64,000 nucleotides of DNA from Schizochytrium sp. TIO01 (GCA_004764695.1 SMSO01000025.1:4318862-4382861); one strand, 5' to 3'; counted from the stretch's first letter, positions 1 to 11,898 are shown. Notes: generated by a model not told the origin, from the sequence alone. Numbers and translations are program-made.

Positions 1-1526
1 TGAGCTAGACGCAACAAACTCTCCCGATTGTGCGAACCCGACTTCAAGTGGCGGAGTACAGATACAATGTTGTCCATTGCCTGCAAGACTGTTTGCTGAG
101 CCTGATTGATATGATTATCGAAGGCCATGAAATTGATGGCGCCGCCCCCTTCCACGCCTGTGTTTCTTGCTGTTTCTTGGTCAAGCTGATGCTTGAAAAT
201 AACAAAGCGCTCATCAAAATGAAGATCAAGGCTTTTGCATTTTTGCATATATCTTTCAGAACGCAATGTGTCATTCCCGCACTCACGCAGAACAGTAGCT
301 ACTTGAATTGCGATATAGGCACTCTTTGGAAAGTGAGTCTCGACGAGTGCAAGATATGCACCACGGCTCTTTTCCCAAGGAGTATGAGGTAACGGGTGAT
401 GCAATCGCACGATCAGTTCACCAATCATGGGTGAGTCGACGACCGAAAGCTGTATGTGCTTTAATCTGCGAATACGCATCTCGATGAGCGAATCACACAC
501 AAAGAAACATAGAGGGGCACCGACAGCAAATGCCATGAAGGCACCAAACCGCTCTTGGTCGTCTGTATAAGCCAACATTTCAATGACGAGACATAACGTC
601 GAGAAAAAAAATGTTCCATAAACCGCCATCGAAATTTTGTTCAATGTCATGTGGTAGAACGGAAGATAATAATGGTAACCCACGGCCAGTAATAAAGCAC
701 TCAAGACAATTTGTACAGCTAGAATTATGGGGTTGTCAGACCCGATCGCAACAAAAGTGAAACTCATTAAACCTCTGAGAGCAAGGGAAAGTGCGTGAAG
801 CCGTCCATGGACTTTAGCCCCAAGGTCGCCACTTGCAGGGTTACGTTCAATTATGACCAGTACAGCCATGCCTGAAATTGTCATGAAAATAATGATTAGA
901 ACGGCAACTACCGTGCTTAGAATTATGTGAATTGTTGCGCCGCATGTAATGCTTTCACTCAGCTTTGTTGTGCATTGAAAAATCTGCAAGAGGGAATCCA
1001 ATGCTGGTACGTAGAGAACTGTTGTCAAAAGATCCAATGCTATTCTTAAAGGACCAAGCAGCCAGAGTTGCTTTACACCTTCTGTAGCGAATGCATACCC
1101 TACGTATCCTACAACACCGAACGTGCAGGTTACGAATGCGAAGCTTCCCATGAACATGGTCAAAGTGAAGCTTGAGGTTGTTGATGAAATGAAGGAAAGG
1201 TTGCTTGCCTCTAAAATTGGAACAAACTTTTCTTCGACCCAGTCTGACCATGGGAATCCTGCTGATGTATTGAATGTGAAAGATAAGAGCTGGAGAAGGT
1301 TCATAAACTCAATACCCAGAGTAAACCAAATCGATGTTTTGTTTTGCCCTTTTTGCAAGAGGCTAAGGACACCAAGCAGTCCAAATTGAAACTTGCCCAA
1401 CAGTGAACCATATTTGCGAACGTTGCTAATTTCTCCACCAAAGTCGGTCTTCGCTTGGTCTAAGCCGAGGGCTTCATTCAGATATTTGCGCGGGTGAGAT
1501 TTATCAATCATCCTCGAACCTTTCAT
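1..1526 (-). CDS. Partial TmcB/TmcC-like multipass membrane protein (N-terminal 508 codons)
   Basis: The frame is open from an ATG at 1526 to the left edge, so the C-terminal part lies outside the window. An in-frame TAG sits nine codons upstream. A second in-frame ATG at 1511 (MIDKSH) is an alternative start. The translation begins with a short cytosolic segment (KYGSLLGKFQFG), then several hydrophobic segments (for example IEFMNLLQLLSFTFN and a stretch rich in I/V/L near 900-850). It then passes into a soluble helical region containing WEKSRGAYLALVETHFP and ERYMQKCKSLDLHFDERF. That order, with the 'FxxLLSFxF' start and a TPR-like helical region ending in a long amphipathic helix (INQAQQTVLQAM), is what I know of the tiny-macrocyst TmcB/TmcC family of Dictyostelium and other protists. 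The family assignment is from memory of pattern. The role is unknown beyond membrane location. Confidence 0.6.
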   Translation of the reverse strand, partial: MKGSRMIDKSHPRKYLNEALGLDQAKTDFGGEISNVRKYGSLLGKFQFGLLGVLSLLQKGQNKTSIWFTLGIEFMNLLQLLSFTFNTSAGFPWSDWVEEKFVPILEASNLSFISSTTSSFTLTMFMGSFAFVTCTFGVVGYVGYAFATEGVKQLWLLGPLRIALDLLTTVLYVPALDSLLQIFQCTTKLSESITCGATIHIILSTVVAVLIIIFMTISGMAVLVIIERNPASGDLGAKVHGRLHALSLALRGLMSFTFVAIGSDNPIILAVQIVLSALLLAVGYHYYLPFYHMTLNKISMAVYGTFFFSTLCLVIEMLAYTDDQERFGAFMAFAVGAPLCFFVCDSLIEMRIRRLKHIQLSVVDSPMIGELIVRLHHPLPHTPWEKSRGAYLALVETHFPKSAYIAIQVATVLRECGNDTLRSERYMQKCKSLDLHFDERFVIFKHQLDQETARNTGVEGGGAINFMAFDNHINQAQQTVLQAMDNIVSVLRHLKSGSHNRESLLRLA

Positions 1527-2686
1527 TAATTGCTTCGTGGAAGGCTCAACCTAAACAGCTGCCCGCTCCAGAGCAGCAGCGGCAGCAGCAGTAGCTGCAG
1601 CACCCTTGCCGCAGCGTTTGTGCTTTGCTAATAAACACACGTGGTCCCCGTTGATACTGTTCCGTTAGTCACTACTATCGCTTTCCAAGGTGGGAGTACG
1701 AGCAGTCAGACGCTCGAAGTAACAGCTTACAAGCCTCGCTACTGTTCTACCCAAAGGCCTGAAAGAGCAACCACCACGCTTATCTACGCGCGAATGGATG
1801 GCACAAACTAGCCTGGGCAAGCCTAGGTGAATTAGGCAAGCTCTTGATTTGCCTTTCTGCACAGGATTCTAGCCTCAAAGCAGCACGAGGTATCTATCCT
1901 CTGCACTTGCTCAACGATGTCAATTCTCAATCGCCAAATTTTGGCAAGACAAGACAAGACAAGACAATACCTGACTGAATGCCAGTGCTTGTCTAGGCAC
2001 GGAATCGATCGATTGCACTGACGCCGTCCGCCGGAAGCGGAACTCTGAAAATTTTGCAGTCACCAAGGGGAAATTATGATTTACCATGAGCAATGAAAAA
2101 CGCAGGACGTTGACAACATAATAATGTGATGGTCCAAGGTGGTGATCTGCCAAGACGGTGTGCCTTTTGGGAGCTTTCGCAAGTATAACAGCTATTTATC
2201 TATCCACTGACAAATTAAAAGACAGCAGGATAAAAAAGAAGAAAGAAGAAAAGAAAAAGTATAGGACAACGGGAAAGAGAAAGAGGAAGTTAATGGTCCT
2301 GTACTTTAACCTAAAACTAGACAGAAACGGCAAGCCAGGGCGAGTAAGTGTGCTCAATCTTGGCGAGTGGAAGATTGCGACCCTGCACGACTGGCATGTT
2401 TTTCGTGGACAGTTTGTCGACAATAAGCCAAAATAACTTGGCGCTTTCCTTCCGTCTTTATTTTTAATTAACTTTAACTTTTTTTTTTCTTTTTTTTCAA
2501 ATGGAGAATAATAATGGAAAAAATGGCACAAAACCTTTTCAGAAAATGCGCAAACTTTGTAGAATCTCTAGAAACTCATACACAGTCGATATCAACTGTT
2601 CGGTTTAAAGGCCTTTTTCAAGTACAAAAACTCAAGTCAAGTCTCTATGAGCACTATTTTTCATCATTTTCAAATATTAAGAGTAG

Positions 2687-2726
2687 AGATTTTTTTTTTT
2701 TAAATATATATATATATATATATATT
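2687..2726. repeat. T-run plus TA dinucleotide microsatellite
   Basis: A run of about 14 T is followed by about ten TA units. It is simple sequence in the large spacer, with no gene attached. Confidence 0.9.
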
Positions 2727-5026
2727 AAGTAAAGGTGCTATTCAAGTGTATGATGCTCATCGAGTTGTCCCATTATTTACACATTATTAACATTTAATTG
2801 TGCTTTTTTGTTCTTTCGCACTTCCTTGTTGTCTCGCTGCTAAGGATTCGGACCCAATTAAAAACGGCTTCTTTCGTAGTTTTTAAAAAGAATAAAAAAA
2901 TGTAGACGCTAAACTTAGGAGACAAGCCTTTGTCCGTTTTTGTGGATAATGCAATGGCACACATGTCCCGTAGTACCAAGTCATGTCAATTGCCAACGCA
3001 TCAATTGAATTCGGGGTTCACAGCCAGTGCATCGCTTGTCTTGAAAAAGATGAACAACCTGGAATTCTTGAATCAACTTGGCCATCACTCTGGGTCGAAA
3101 AGCCACGCAATCATCCAGGTACGTGAGATTGGGTAATCATTTATGTCTGTCAAAGATTTCAGGAGATGTAATACATTCCAAAAGCATGGCAGCAATGACT
3201 GATTTGTATCGCACCCGTATGCATTAAAGCACATTCGCTCTAAATTATTTTCAATGCATAAAGTACCAAGCACATCCTTCGCACTTCCTCATGGCCTAAT
3301 ACTTTATATTATGTATTTTTAATCTTCTTTGTTCATGCACATGGCGATGATTACCCAAGAGCAACCCGAAAGAAAGTGGGTAGGTAGTACGGATCACGTA
3401 TCAATATGTCTTTTCGTCTACTTGCACTTCCTCTAACAACAGAGCCGTTAGTGCTTCCCCCGAGGTCTTGAATTGAGTCGGATTGTATAGGAAGGAATTC
3501 AGAAATATATTGGTGGTACCAAGAAACAATTTTCCTCTAAATGATTGTTCAGTATTCCCTGCGGTGTATCCATTCAAATTTTGTTTGGTCATTATTATTT
3601 AAAGCTAAACCATGATGCAGATCATCTTAAAACTAAGTCATATGCATGTGTTTAGGATCAGGAGATTAAGGCTTCTCTTATATCAAGAGAGGTTTTCAAG
3701 AAGAAGATGATGAGTGCGACCATAACAAGAAAAACTGTGTTGCATGCAATATACCGCTTGAGCTTCTGTACTTAGACTTTGGGGAGGGGGTAGCAAGTTT
3801 TAGAGCCAATCGTATTCCTTCTTGTGTCGAGCTTTCAATGTTTTATATTGAAAGTCAAATAGATTAATAATAAATTGTAATATAGCGTTGGCACTCAGTC
3901 AGACCTTGAGATGTAAAACGGCAAGGGATAACCGTAACTCTTTACTGCAGTCTGGCATAGAAATTGTAGTCAAAAGAGGCTCCAACTTCTCTCTCCAACT
4001 TGAGGTTATTGTTATTTAACTTTGCGAGTTGTCCGTTGCGACTCTTGACGTACTCTTTCGTGTCTTCCCAACAAGCAAGTGATTCTTATATAGAAATGGT
4101 TTTGGTGTTGCTGAGAGCTTCTCCTACAGCAAGAAACCGATTAACCACCCCTATTGGTCGTGGTATGGAATTGGAATGACCCATCTGTTTCATTTGGGGG
4201 TGGTATAAACCCTACGCATTGTTCTCGGCTTTCTGCTCACGAATAGTAGCGCAGGTTTTCAAATGCGCCCCTGTTTGGTCTCCCTGGTCCCATCCCGTTC
4301 AAAGAACGTCCGTAGCAAGCTGGTTCGTCAGAAGATTTCTAAAAATCTCATTGTTTACCTGAAAGGTTACCCTTCCGTGATATGTTTGGTTCCCTCGACA
4401 AGGCATTAGGTTTAAAAAGTGGAGACATCCAACATGCATGCAGTACAATAGATTGCACATTTGATCTATTTCGATACCACGATTACAGGGCACAACGAAG
4501 CACCTCCGGTTATGTTGGCTTCTTTGCTTGCAATAGAGAAGAGATGCCAATCTTCAGCATTTGGAAAAAAGCACTCATTCTTTTTTTTTTTGTACAATTT
4601 CAGGATTTTTTTTTCTTTTTAATTATTACTATGATCAAATTACTATCTTTAGTGAAAAAAAAAAAAAAAAAGCTTTATTTTCAAATAAAATAAATAAAAT
4701 TTGATGAAGTATAAGATAGACTTAGCATCTGTTATTGATAAATATAGTCTTACAACGGTATTTTTTCTTCTTTTTATTATTTTCTTCTCTTTTTTTAAAC
4801 TAAAAGCCCGTTCCATCTTTACTATGCAAAGAATATTGCGTCAACTTCTTTATTACTTTATAATCAATGAGCGCATTCTCTATGAAAATAGCTTGAACAT
4901 AGCCTTTCTATAGGTGAATAATCGTCTTCTTTTGACGAACATACTATATTCTTTTCAAATGAAAGGATCTTGAAGTGATAGGGAAGAATGAACAGAATGC
5001 CCTGCAGAGGTACACTGCCTTTAGTC

Positions 5027-5107
5027 ACCCCCCCCCCCATTAAAATATTAAATATATATATATATATATAATAAATAAATAAATAAATAAATAAATAAAA
5101 CTGTTAC

Positions 5108-5150
<43 letters not shown>
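5027..5150. repeat. Compound microsatellite: C-run, TA run, AAAT run, 40-nt poly-A
   Basis: The block starts with about ten C. It continues with a TA dinucleotide run, then about eight AAAT units up to 5099. After a short unique stretch (CTGTTACGGT) comes an uninterrupted run of 40 A (5111-5150). A long A-run can be the tail of a retroposed transcript, but no coding remnant or target-site duplication is visible beside it. Confidence 0.9.
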
Positions 5151-5151
<1 letters not shown>

Positions 5152-7698
5152 AATATCAACAACAATGATCACAACAAGATGTTTTCGTTCTCTTTTCTGA
5201 ATTCCAACAATAGACACATTTGCCCGGCTTTTCTCAGTCAGAGTGTAGCTCGTGCTGAGATATCAGAAGAAGCGTTTTTACTTTTTGAGACTGATTCTCG
5301 AGAGCCTTGAACTGCCGAATCTCAACGAAGACCAACTAGGAAGACGAGATCCTCTACAGCAACGCTGAACCAACCTTAGGATAGCCTAGAGATGATTTTC
5401 GTTTGCGCACCTCTTAAGGCGAACTTGTGTGGTTCGAGAGGCATAATCCAGTGGTACAAGGGAGGATAGGGCACGAGAGTGCGTTTATGAGGTGCCAGGT
5501 TTCTTGACGAACTTATTCATTGCATGTTTTTTGTTTTCTGTTTCGATTTTGACAACACTGTTCTTCCCTCGAACGGCGAAAACTAAAAATAACATATACC
5601 TAGAGAGTGAAATGAAAGCTCTTTCGTTCTTGTAATGCTGTTTTGCCTAAACCTACGAGGTTTTCATTCAGGTGAAACTATCTCTGGTAGTAGTAGTGAC
5701 CTCTCTGAATCGTGGAGGTCTCCTCTTTCCTTTCACATCATAACAGCATAGTATAGATACTAGCCAGAGCAGTATGAAAGGACCATTGTACCATTGTACT
5801 AAGTATTTATCGTCATTATTATTTTAGTTTATTCCGATTATATAGGAGGTACCTGTTGTGCAATTTACTAAAAAGAACAACAGGATTTATCCAGCTCATC
5901 TACTTTTGACTCCGCAAGTTACAACGCTCTCGTAAGCCGAGCGACAATCATGGAAGATATCTCTTGTCTCTCTTCCTAGATGGGTCGTTCACATCTTTTC
6001 ATCTTTTCCGTTATGTCATTGAACAACTCGCCCCGAAGTCATGCATCTGCGCGATCACCAAACGACAAAGGTTCCAAACCGAGGAGATGGTCACAGCTAG
6101 AGATGGCTTCATTTCACTCGAAGTAGGCACTCTTTAGATAATCAGGGCTGATGATAGTAGTATGCATGCTTCAATCATAATCCGGTATTCATTCTTCCGA
6201 GTAATTCTCTAGTCTCTGGAATGCTTACAAGAGATTGGCTGCAAATAGATTCGTTATTGCCGTTTAATTGGTTCAACCTAGTTCCTACTTGTTTTTATTT
6301 AATTTATATGATCTTTTTCCCCTCCTTTTTGTACACTGATTTACTATGCCTCCTTCCTCCGCCGTTCCAACCACGAGCTGAGAATTGCATTTCAAGCTCC
6401 CGTTCGATCATACCTGAATAATGTCTCTGTTTGCTAAATTATGGTGGCATGTCGTGTGACTTCAAAAACAACCTCTTTTGAAGACTCTCTTTCGAAGAGA
6501 TTTGTATCAATGATTATTACTATGAGAATGCTCGAATTGCGCGCTTCTACTGTCTTGACAGCACACTAGGAGATAGTATTTGATCTCCCAGTTCTGTCCT
6601 AATTCCCAGGCAACCAGTTGGTGGTAGGCTTTGATGAGTTGAATTTTAGCAAATGTCACGCCACAGTTACACAGCAAAATGATACTCCTTTAAGATGATC
6701 ATGCATAAGTTAAAGGTGGAGCTTTCAAGGTGCTCCGTTTGTCCCGAGTACTAGTCGACATTGCATTGTTGGTTCGAATGAGCTATTTTATCTCGCTTTC
6801 GAATGCAATTCACGTTCGGAGTTGGTGTCTTATTCTGACACTTCCAAGACGAGACAGCTAAAGTTGATAAACGGCACAGGGACGGATTTTATCAACTGGA
6901 TATGATAAGTTGAACCCCTGAGAAAGTTGTCTTTGTCAGGTGTGGTAAATTTTAGTCGTGGAGCAAAGACCGATAATTGGAAAAGTACCTTACCTTAAAT
7001 CCAAACTGTCATATTCATATATGTTTTAGCTACGCAGATGACTAGTCTCTGCTTTTTGGACAGTCTAGCATCGGGCATTCCAAGGTTGTTATGCGGACAT
7101 TTCGCCCTCTATTGTTTGATTGTGTAACCATATTCACAGCAGACTCCGCTTTATTCATGAATAGTTAGACTAATTCATTGCGCTGACTTGATTTACGTCA
7201 AGTTTACTTGCACATTCTACCTACTTCAATCTCGAATAAAATGAATTGACTTCTATGAAAGTATTTGCTTACTTTGGATTAAACCTATTCGAGATGTTAA
7301 GGTGATTTTAAAGATAGCCTATCTGGTAATAATGTCACTGTGTATATTCCTCAAATGCTTTCACAATTTATTTGATTCTCGAATAGAATTAGAATTATAA
7401 TCGGTGGTTATTCTGTCCAATATAGATTTTTTTCATGGATAATTCCACAAATATCCTCAATTCATTGAAGTCTGACGTTGCCTTCTTTTTTGAAGCACAT
7501 GCTTGACCTGATTATTAGGATATCTTTGTAATAAGTCAGACTTGAGACCCATCGGTGGTTAGTGTTGATTTAATTAGTACCTAATAGTATCTACTTACTA
7601 GTACCAAAGTGAGAATGAATAAATCAATGATTGTACTCCTCTATTTTATGTGGGAATGAATTTCAAGAGCGCAAAGTTGGATTATTCCTCAAGGAACC

Positions 7699-9141
7699 AT
7701 GGACCACTCATCGCGAGACCTATCCGGTCGAAAGCGTAAGCGTGCATCAACACCTACGCCATCCCTTGGCGGTCCGCGCAGACGACCTTTGGGCGCTCGC
7801 GGTGGGCTTGGCGTTGTTCATGGGTTACGACGCCGTGAGATGGGCTCCCACCTCAAGACTGCGTTCTTTGCGAGCGCTCTCAGTCCACGTCCTGTGCTGA
7901 CCTTGGTACAAGCTGTGCGCAGGAATCAACGCCTTCGAAGGTCATCCCTAATGGGTTTTGTAGACCCTGGCTTGCGCCTCATAGCAATGGGCGGTATGGA
8001 AAGCATCGAGATCTGGAACCTTGATGCTAATCGCAAATCACTCGAACTCTTCTTCGAGGTGTCTGTGCCGACGCTGCAAAGCGCTGCGATGCTAGGCAAT
8101 AATTTAAGGTCTGTAAGCGTCACACAGACGGAAGACGGTAGTGCAATGATTGCAGGAATCTGCCGAGAGGAGTGCGATATGCAAATATCGATATTTGCCA
8201 TTTCGCGCGCGTCCCAGCATGTTGCATCATTTATGTACACTATTCCGCGGCGGCTTGAACGGACGTCAGCGCACCTAATTAACGAGGATATGCTAGGCTT
8301 TGATTGGGAAAGCCGTGATCATGTTCTCGTTTTGCCACTTGAACATCACGCACTGTTAGCCACCACGTTTTGCTCTATTGACGACATTGGCAACAAACTC
8401 TCGTTTCCTTCACAGGTCCCATTCTGCCGCTGGCGGTGGATTTCTCCGTGTGCTCCAAATGTACACATGTCAAACTCCTCTCCAGAGACAGCTTTACCGG
8501 AAGACACCACTACCGGCATGATAATCATCGACCAAGTTCGTATTGACATCGAAGCTCTTCTTGCTCGTTCTATCACCCTCAACCTTGGCTTGCATATTCA
8601 GGGCGTTCTCGAAGAAGAACGCCGCCCTGATATTGGACATTGCTGTGAGATAAATGGAGAAGGAGCATGTGCAGCTCTTCGGCGAGCACGAAGGCGTCTT
8701 GCTTCGTTAGGCTCTAAGACTGCCACCCACATAATGCAAGACTTTGAATATAAGTTGCTCAGCGTTTCTGCATCGGGAAAGGTTGTTAATGTAGCATGCG
8801 TAGCACGCCTTCGTCCTCTAAATGAGGCAGAGACACAAAACGTTCGCGATGTTGGCCTTTTGTTGAGCATATGTGTAAAAACGGGCAAGCATCGTATTCT
8901 TCAAAGCCTATCTGCCCCGACGATTCCTCGACTTCGAGATTCGCTAGCAAAGTTTTGCAAGCGCCTACAGAAGTTTCACCCCTTGCCTAGTCGGGTGCAA
9001 AAGACTCAACCACGCTCTGTATCTTTGGAGCATTCGATTCTTTCTCTTGCAAATCTTGAGAGTCCATCTACTCCCCTTTCTATTGTTCATACCCCAGGCA
9101 GTCGGGTAGCAGAAAATCTGGCCTCTTCCTCTGTCAACTGA
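7699..9141 (+). CDS. Unrecognised 480-aa protein with a basic N-terminus and a possible beta-propeller-like start
   Basis: This is a single uninterrupted frame from ATG 7699 to TGA 9141. The first 90 residues are basic and low in predicted structure, with an NLS-like RKRKR at residues 11-15. From about residue 85 the sequence becomes ordered. GLRLIAMGGMESIEIWNL resembles one blade of a WD/beta-propeller repeat. Further on are FDWESRDHVLVLPLEHHALLATTF and, near the C-terminus, VGLLLSICVKTGKHRILQSL followed by a basic helix. The overall impression faintly recalls DET1 (N-terminal propeller blades, C-terminal 'state of light signalling' helix), but no diagnostic DET1 motif is present, so no function is assigned. 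There are no membrane segments or signal peptide. The true start could be later, for example the Met at residue 105 (MGFVDP). Confidence 0.65.
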   Translation: MDHSSRDLSGRKRKRASTPTPSLGGPRRRPLGARGGLGVVHGLRRREMGSHLKTAFFASALSPRPVLTLVQAVRRNQRLRRSSLMGFVDPGLRLIAMGGMESIEIWNLDANRKSLELFFEVSVPTLQSAAMLGNNLRSVSVTQTEDGSAMIAGICREECDMQISIFAISRASQHVASFMYTIPRRLERTSAHLINEDMLGFDWESRDHVLVLPLEHHALLATTFCSIDDIGNKLSFPSQVPFCRWRWISPCAPNVHMSNSSPETALPEDTTTGMIIIDQVRIDIEALLARSITLNLGLHIQGVLEEERRPDIGHCCEINGEGACAALRRARRRLASLGSKTATHIMQDFEYKLLSVSASGKVVNVACVARLRPLNEAETQNVRDVGLLLSICVKTGKHRILQSLSAPTIPRLRDSLAKFCKRLQKFHPLPSRVQKTQPRSVSLEHSILSLANLESPSTPLSIVHTPGSRVAENLASSSVN

Positions 9142-10020
9142 TATAGTTACATTTATAATTCATAAAACTGATGATCTGCCCCAAGTCCTCTTCTGCATTA
9201 AGAAACCTGCTTCTCTTCTCACATCGCCATCGCGAAGTAGTGGCAAAAAACTGTCCTACTTAAGATTTAGATGTGCGTACACACATCTAACCTGTCCACG
9301 TTGTATTGCTAGATAAACCTTACTTTGAGGGCCAGAATTCGTACTAAAGTTAGCGCAACAACCCTCCCATTATTTATTTTGCCAACGAATGCAGTTCACG
9401 AAATGTAGCTAGAGCCAGATAATACATACAGTGTGCAGGCGCTCCTACGAAGCTCATCACATCATATCAACTCCAAGGCTTTTCGCGAACGAAGCCGAAT
9501 AAAGAAGAAAGGAAAGAAAAGCTCACTTACTTATTAACCATGATAGGGTTAATCTTAGGCGAGAGGTAGAATAACTCTCTGCCTAAGTACAGTGACAATG
9601 TGAGATATGAAAACGATGAGATCATGAAACAAAATGTCAAACTCCCTTCTTTCACATGCGTAAGTGAAACTCGACATGGTAGAAGTGCTTGGGTTGCGAG
9701 ATTTTCAGGAGACCACGAAAATGCGAATCGAAATACCCTTTGGAGAAGCGGCGAGGAAGGCATTTTTATTTCAGACTTTAAAATGGCGTGAAAATTGACG
9801 TTTTCATAACTTTTTCATTCCAAAGGAAATAAAAGAAGAGGATGTAAAGACAAATCATCCAAATCATCCAAATCATCTTCGGCAGAGCAAACCTCTGTGA
9901 CAGGAAAAGCGCCCGTCTGTGAGGCGCAAGCTCTTAACTGCAAGCTCTGCAACGCAGTCTCAGACATAGATTTCTGCGCAAAGCTTGCCAGTCTCCCCTC
10001 CCGCTGCCCAGACAAGCGCC
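9142..10020. other. Spacer between two plus-strand genes; 5' region of the DeSI-fusion gene
   Basis: No supported gene. It holds the 3' region of the preceding gene and the likely promoter and 5' UTR of the next. Three consecutive AAATCATCC units (about 9854-9882) lie 140-165 bp upstream of the ATG at 10021. They could be a transcription-factor cluster or chance simple sequence. Confidence 0.5.
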
Positions 10021-11898
10021 ATGGAGGTGATTTTGCACGTGTATGATCTTAGCGGTGGCATGGCGCGTGCCATGTCACAGTCCATGCTTGGTTTCCACAT
10101 AGACGCTGTGTACCACACGGGCGTGGTCGCTTTTGGTCGCGAGTACTTTTACGGAGGCGGTATCCAGCGCATGGACCATGATGCTGTTGTGCGAACTTTT
10201 GGCCTCACGCCAGTAGAAAAGATCTCGCTTGGAACCACCTCAAAGACGCAGGAGGAATTCCACGATTTCTTGGAGTCAATCAAATCAGATTTCACACCAG
10301 AGAAGTACGATCTTTTCCACAACAACTGTAACAACTTTTCAGATAGAGCTGCGAAGTTCCTGCTTGAAGGTCGCGGAATTCCGGAGCACATCGTGGAGTT
10401 ACCCAGCCGTGTTCTCGACACGCCTCTCGGCAAGATGATCGCACCGATGTACCAAGGAATGCAACAACGCATGCAAAATGAGATGATTCCGTTCAACCAA
10501 ACAACATCTTCCTCTGTAGAGCCTTCGAACTCAAGCTCAACTGCGAACAACGCAAGTGCAAGTGGTGCTCCTACTGCCGCTCCGAAGGATTCACCGTCTT
10601 TGTCGTCGCTGAGTTTAGGCAAGGAGGCCGAAGCCGAGGAAGCTGAATCTGCGGAGGCTGAGGGTATTGAGCTGCGTGTGAAAATATCTACGCAGGAATC
10701 CCCCGTGAAACCAAAGGTGAAGTCCATGATGGCAACCGTGGGTGAGCTGAAGCGCGCTCTTGCACGGGTGTCGGATTATGCTGCTGATGACCAGCGCCTA
10801 ATCTTCAAAGGACAGTTCCTTAAGGACGATGACAAGACTTTGACCTCGTACAACATTTTGGAAAGTGAGGTAATTCACATGGTTCCAAAGCCTGGTGCTG
10901 CTAAGAAGTCTGCTTCTGCTGCGTCTAGCGACGCCAGCAAACCATCTAGCCCATTGGACATTGCTCTAGCTAAACTCAACGAGGCACCAGCGAAGGAGCG
11001 TCTTGTAGCCTTGAAGACGCTTCAGAAAATTGTCCAGAACCTCATTGACTATCCTTTGGAAGCCAAGTACAGGAAAATCAAGCGTGAGAATAAGGCCTTA
11101 ACAAAACGTCTAGCGATCCCGGGAGCTATGGAATGCCTTCTGTCTTTAGGCTTTAAAGAAGATGCTGATGCCGATACAGGTGAGCAACTGTTGGTCCTTG
11201 AGGCATCCGCCGAGGCATGGCAAAAGGTTGTGGATGGAAATGAGAAATTAACGACCCTCGTTGAAAGCCAACAAGAAGAGCAAAAAGCCCCGTCCTCTCA
11301 GGCCCAATCCTCCTCTGGTGCGGGATCGTCTCAGAACTTCGGTGGGGCTATGCCTTTTGGAAACCCATTTGCCGGCTTTCCGATGCCTAGTGCAGGGAAC
11401 GGAGGCATGGGCGACGCTGGCATCAACTCCTTTCAGCAGCAAATGATGCAATCACTTTTGTCAAACCCCGAAATGATGCGTAGTATGCTTCAAATGCCGC
11501 ATATTCAGCAAATGGCTCAAAACAATCCAATGATGGCCCACGCACTTCGGGAAATTCAGGAGAATCCCGAGCACTTACGAAACATGATGAACAACCCTGT
11601 TGTCCAATCTATGATGCAGAATCCTGACATGGCACGTTCATTCATGAATTCCATGGGTGGGATGCCTACCAGTATGCCTGGCGGTATGCCTGGTGGGATG
11701 CCTGGCGGTATGCCTGGTGGGATGCCTGGCGGTATGCCTGGAGGAGCAAATCCATTCAATATGGGCATGGGCGGAAGCGGCGGTACCAATAGCAGCAATG
11801 GTAACGGTGGCAACGGTAGCGGCGGAGGCAATGATTCTCAAATGACTGAGGAGGAGATGATTGAGGAAGCTATCCGGCGCTCACTTCAAGAGCAATAA
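10021..11898 (+). CDS. DeSI/PPPDE-type peptidase fused to ubiquitin-like, PUB, STI1-like and UIM segments
   Basis: The protein has 625 aa. Residues 1-145 are a PPPDE (DeSI-type thiol isopeptidase) domain. It begins [17 protein letters not shown], has the catalytic His in YHTGVV (H32), the FYGGGI loop, and the catalytic Cys in HNNCNNFSD (C103). Residues about 218-290 form a ubiquitin-like fold ([23 protein letters not shown]). Residues about 311-403 match a PUB domain, the p97/VCP-tail binder. Residues about 470-540 are a methionine-rich STI1-like segment of the ubiquilin type ([21 protein letters not shown]). An MPGG repeat and an Asn/Gly linker follow. The C-terminus is a UIM ([15 protein letters not shown]). 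Together these suggest a ubiquitin/SUMO deconjugase working with p97 and the proteasome; that is inference from domains. The frame extends 12 codons upstream to TTG 9985, but the PPPDE fold starts at the ATG, so 10021 is the start. Confidence 0.9.
   Translation: MEVILHVYDLSGGMARAMSQSMLGFHIDAVYHTGVVAFGREYFYGGGIQRMDHDAVVRTFGLTPVEKISLGTTSKTQEEFHDFLESIKSDFTPEKYDLFHNNCNNFSDRAAKFLLEGRGIPEHIVELPSRVLDTPLGKMIAPMYQGMQQRMQNEMIPFNQTTSSSVEPSNSSSTANNASASGAPTAAPKDSPSLSSLSLGKEAEAEEAESAEAEGIELRVKISTQESPVKPKVKSMMATVGELKRALARVSDYAADDQRLIFKGQFLKDDDKTLTSYNILESEVIHMVPKPGAAKKSASAASSDASKPSSPLDIALAKLNEAPAKERLVALKTLQKIVQNLIDYPLEAKYRKIKRENKALTKRLAIPGAMECLLSLGFKEDADADTGEQLLVLEASAEAWQKVVDGNEKLTTLVESQQEEQKAPSSQAQSSSGAGSSQNFGGAMPFGNPFAGFPMPSAGNGGMGDAGINSFQQQMMQSLLSNPEMMRSMLQMPHIQQMAQNNPMMAHALREIQENPEHLRNMMNNPVVQSMMQNPDMARSFMNSMGGMPTSMPGGMPGGMPGGMPGGMPGGMPGGANPFNMGMGGSGGTNSSNGNGGNGSGGGNDSQMTEEEMIEEAIRRSLQEQ
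11661..11750 (+). repeat. 24-bp tandem repeat coding for MPGG units
   Basis: A near-perfect array lies inside the DeSI-fusion gene, alternating GGTATGCCTGGT and GGGATGCCTGGC. It encodes about six consecutive MPGG units between the STI1-like segment and the C-terminal UIM. Near-identity at synonymous positions points to recent slippage or unequal exchange. Confidence 0.9.

Larger units (their letters stand above)
1527..7698. other. 6.2-kb AT-rich spacer, no supported gene
   Basis: All open frames here are short, unlike any family I recognise and interrupted in every frame. The stretch holds a T-run followed by a TA dinucleotide run (2687-2726), A/T homopolymers near 4580-4672, and a compound C-run/TA/AAAT/poly-A block (5027-5150). 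I checked tRNA T-arm-like strings (GGTTCGA near 5431 and 6772); neither can form a T stem. The promoters of both flanking genes must lie here but no motif is clear. Confidence 0.6.

Noticed and set aside
5425-5450. GGTTCGA strings resembling a tRNA T-arm (also near 6772)
   Set aside because: Flanking bases cannot form the T stem and no acceptor or anticodon arm can be folded.
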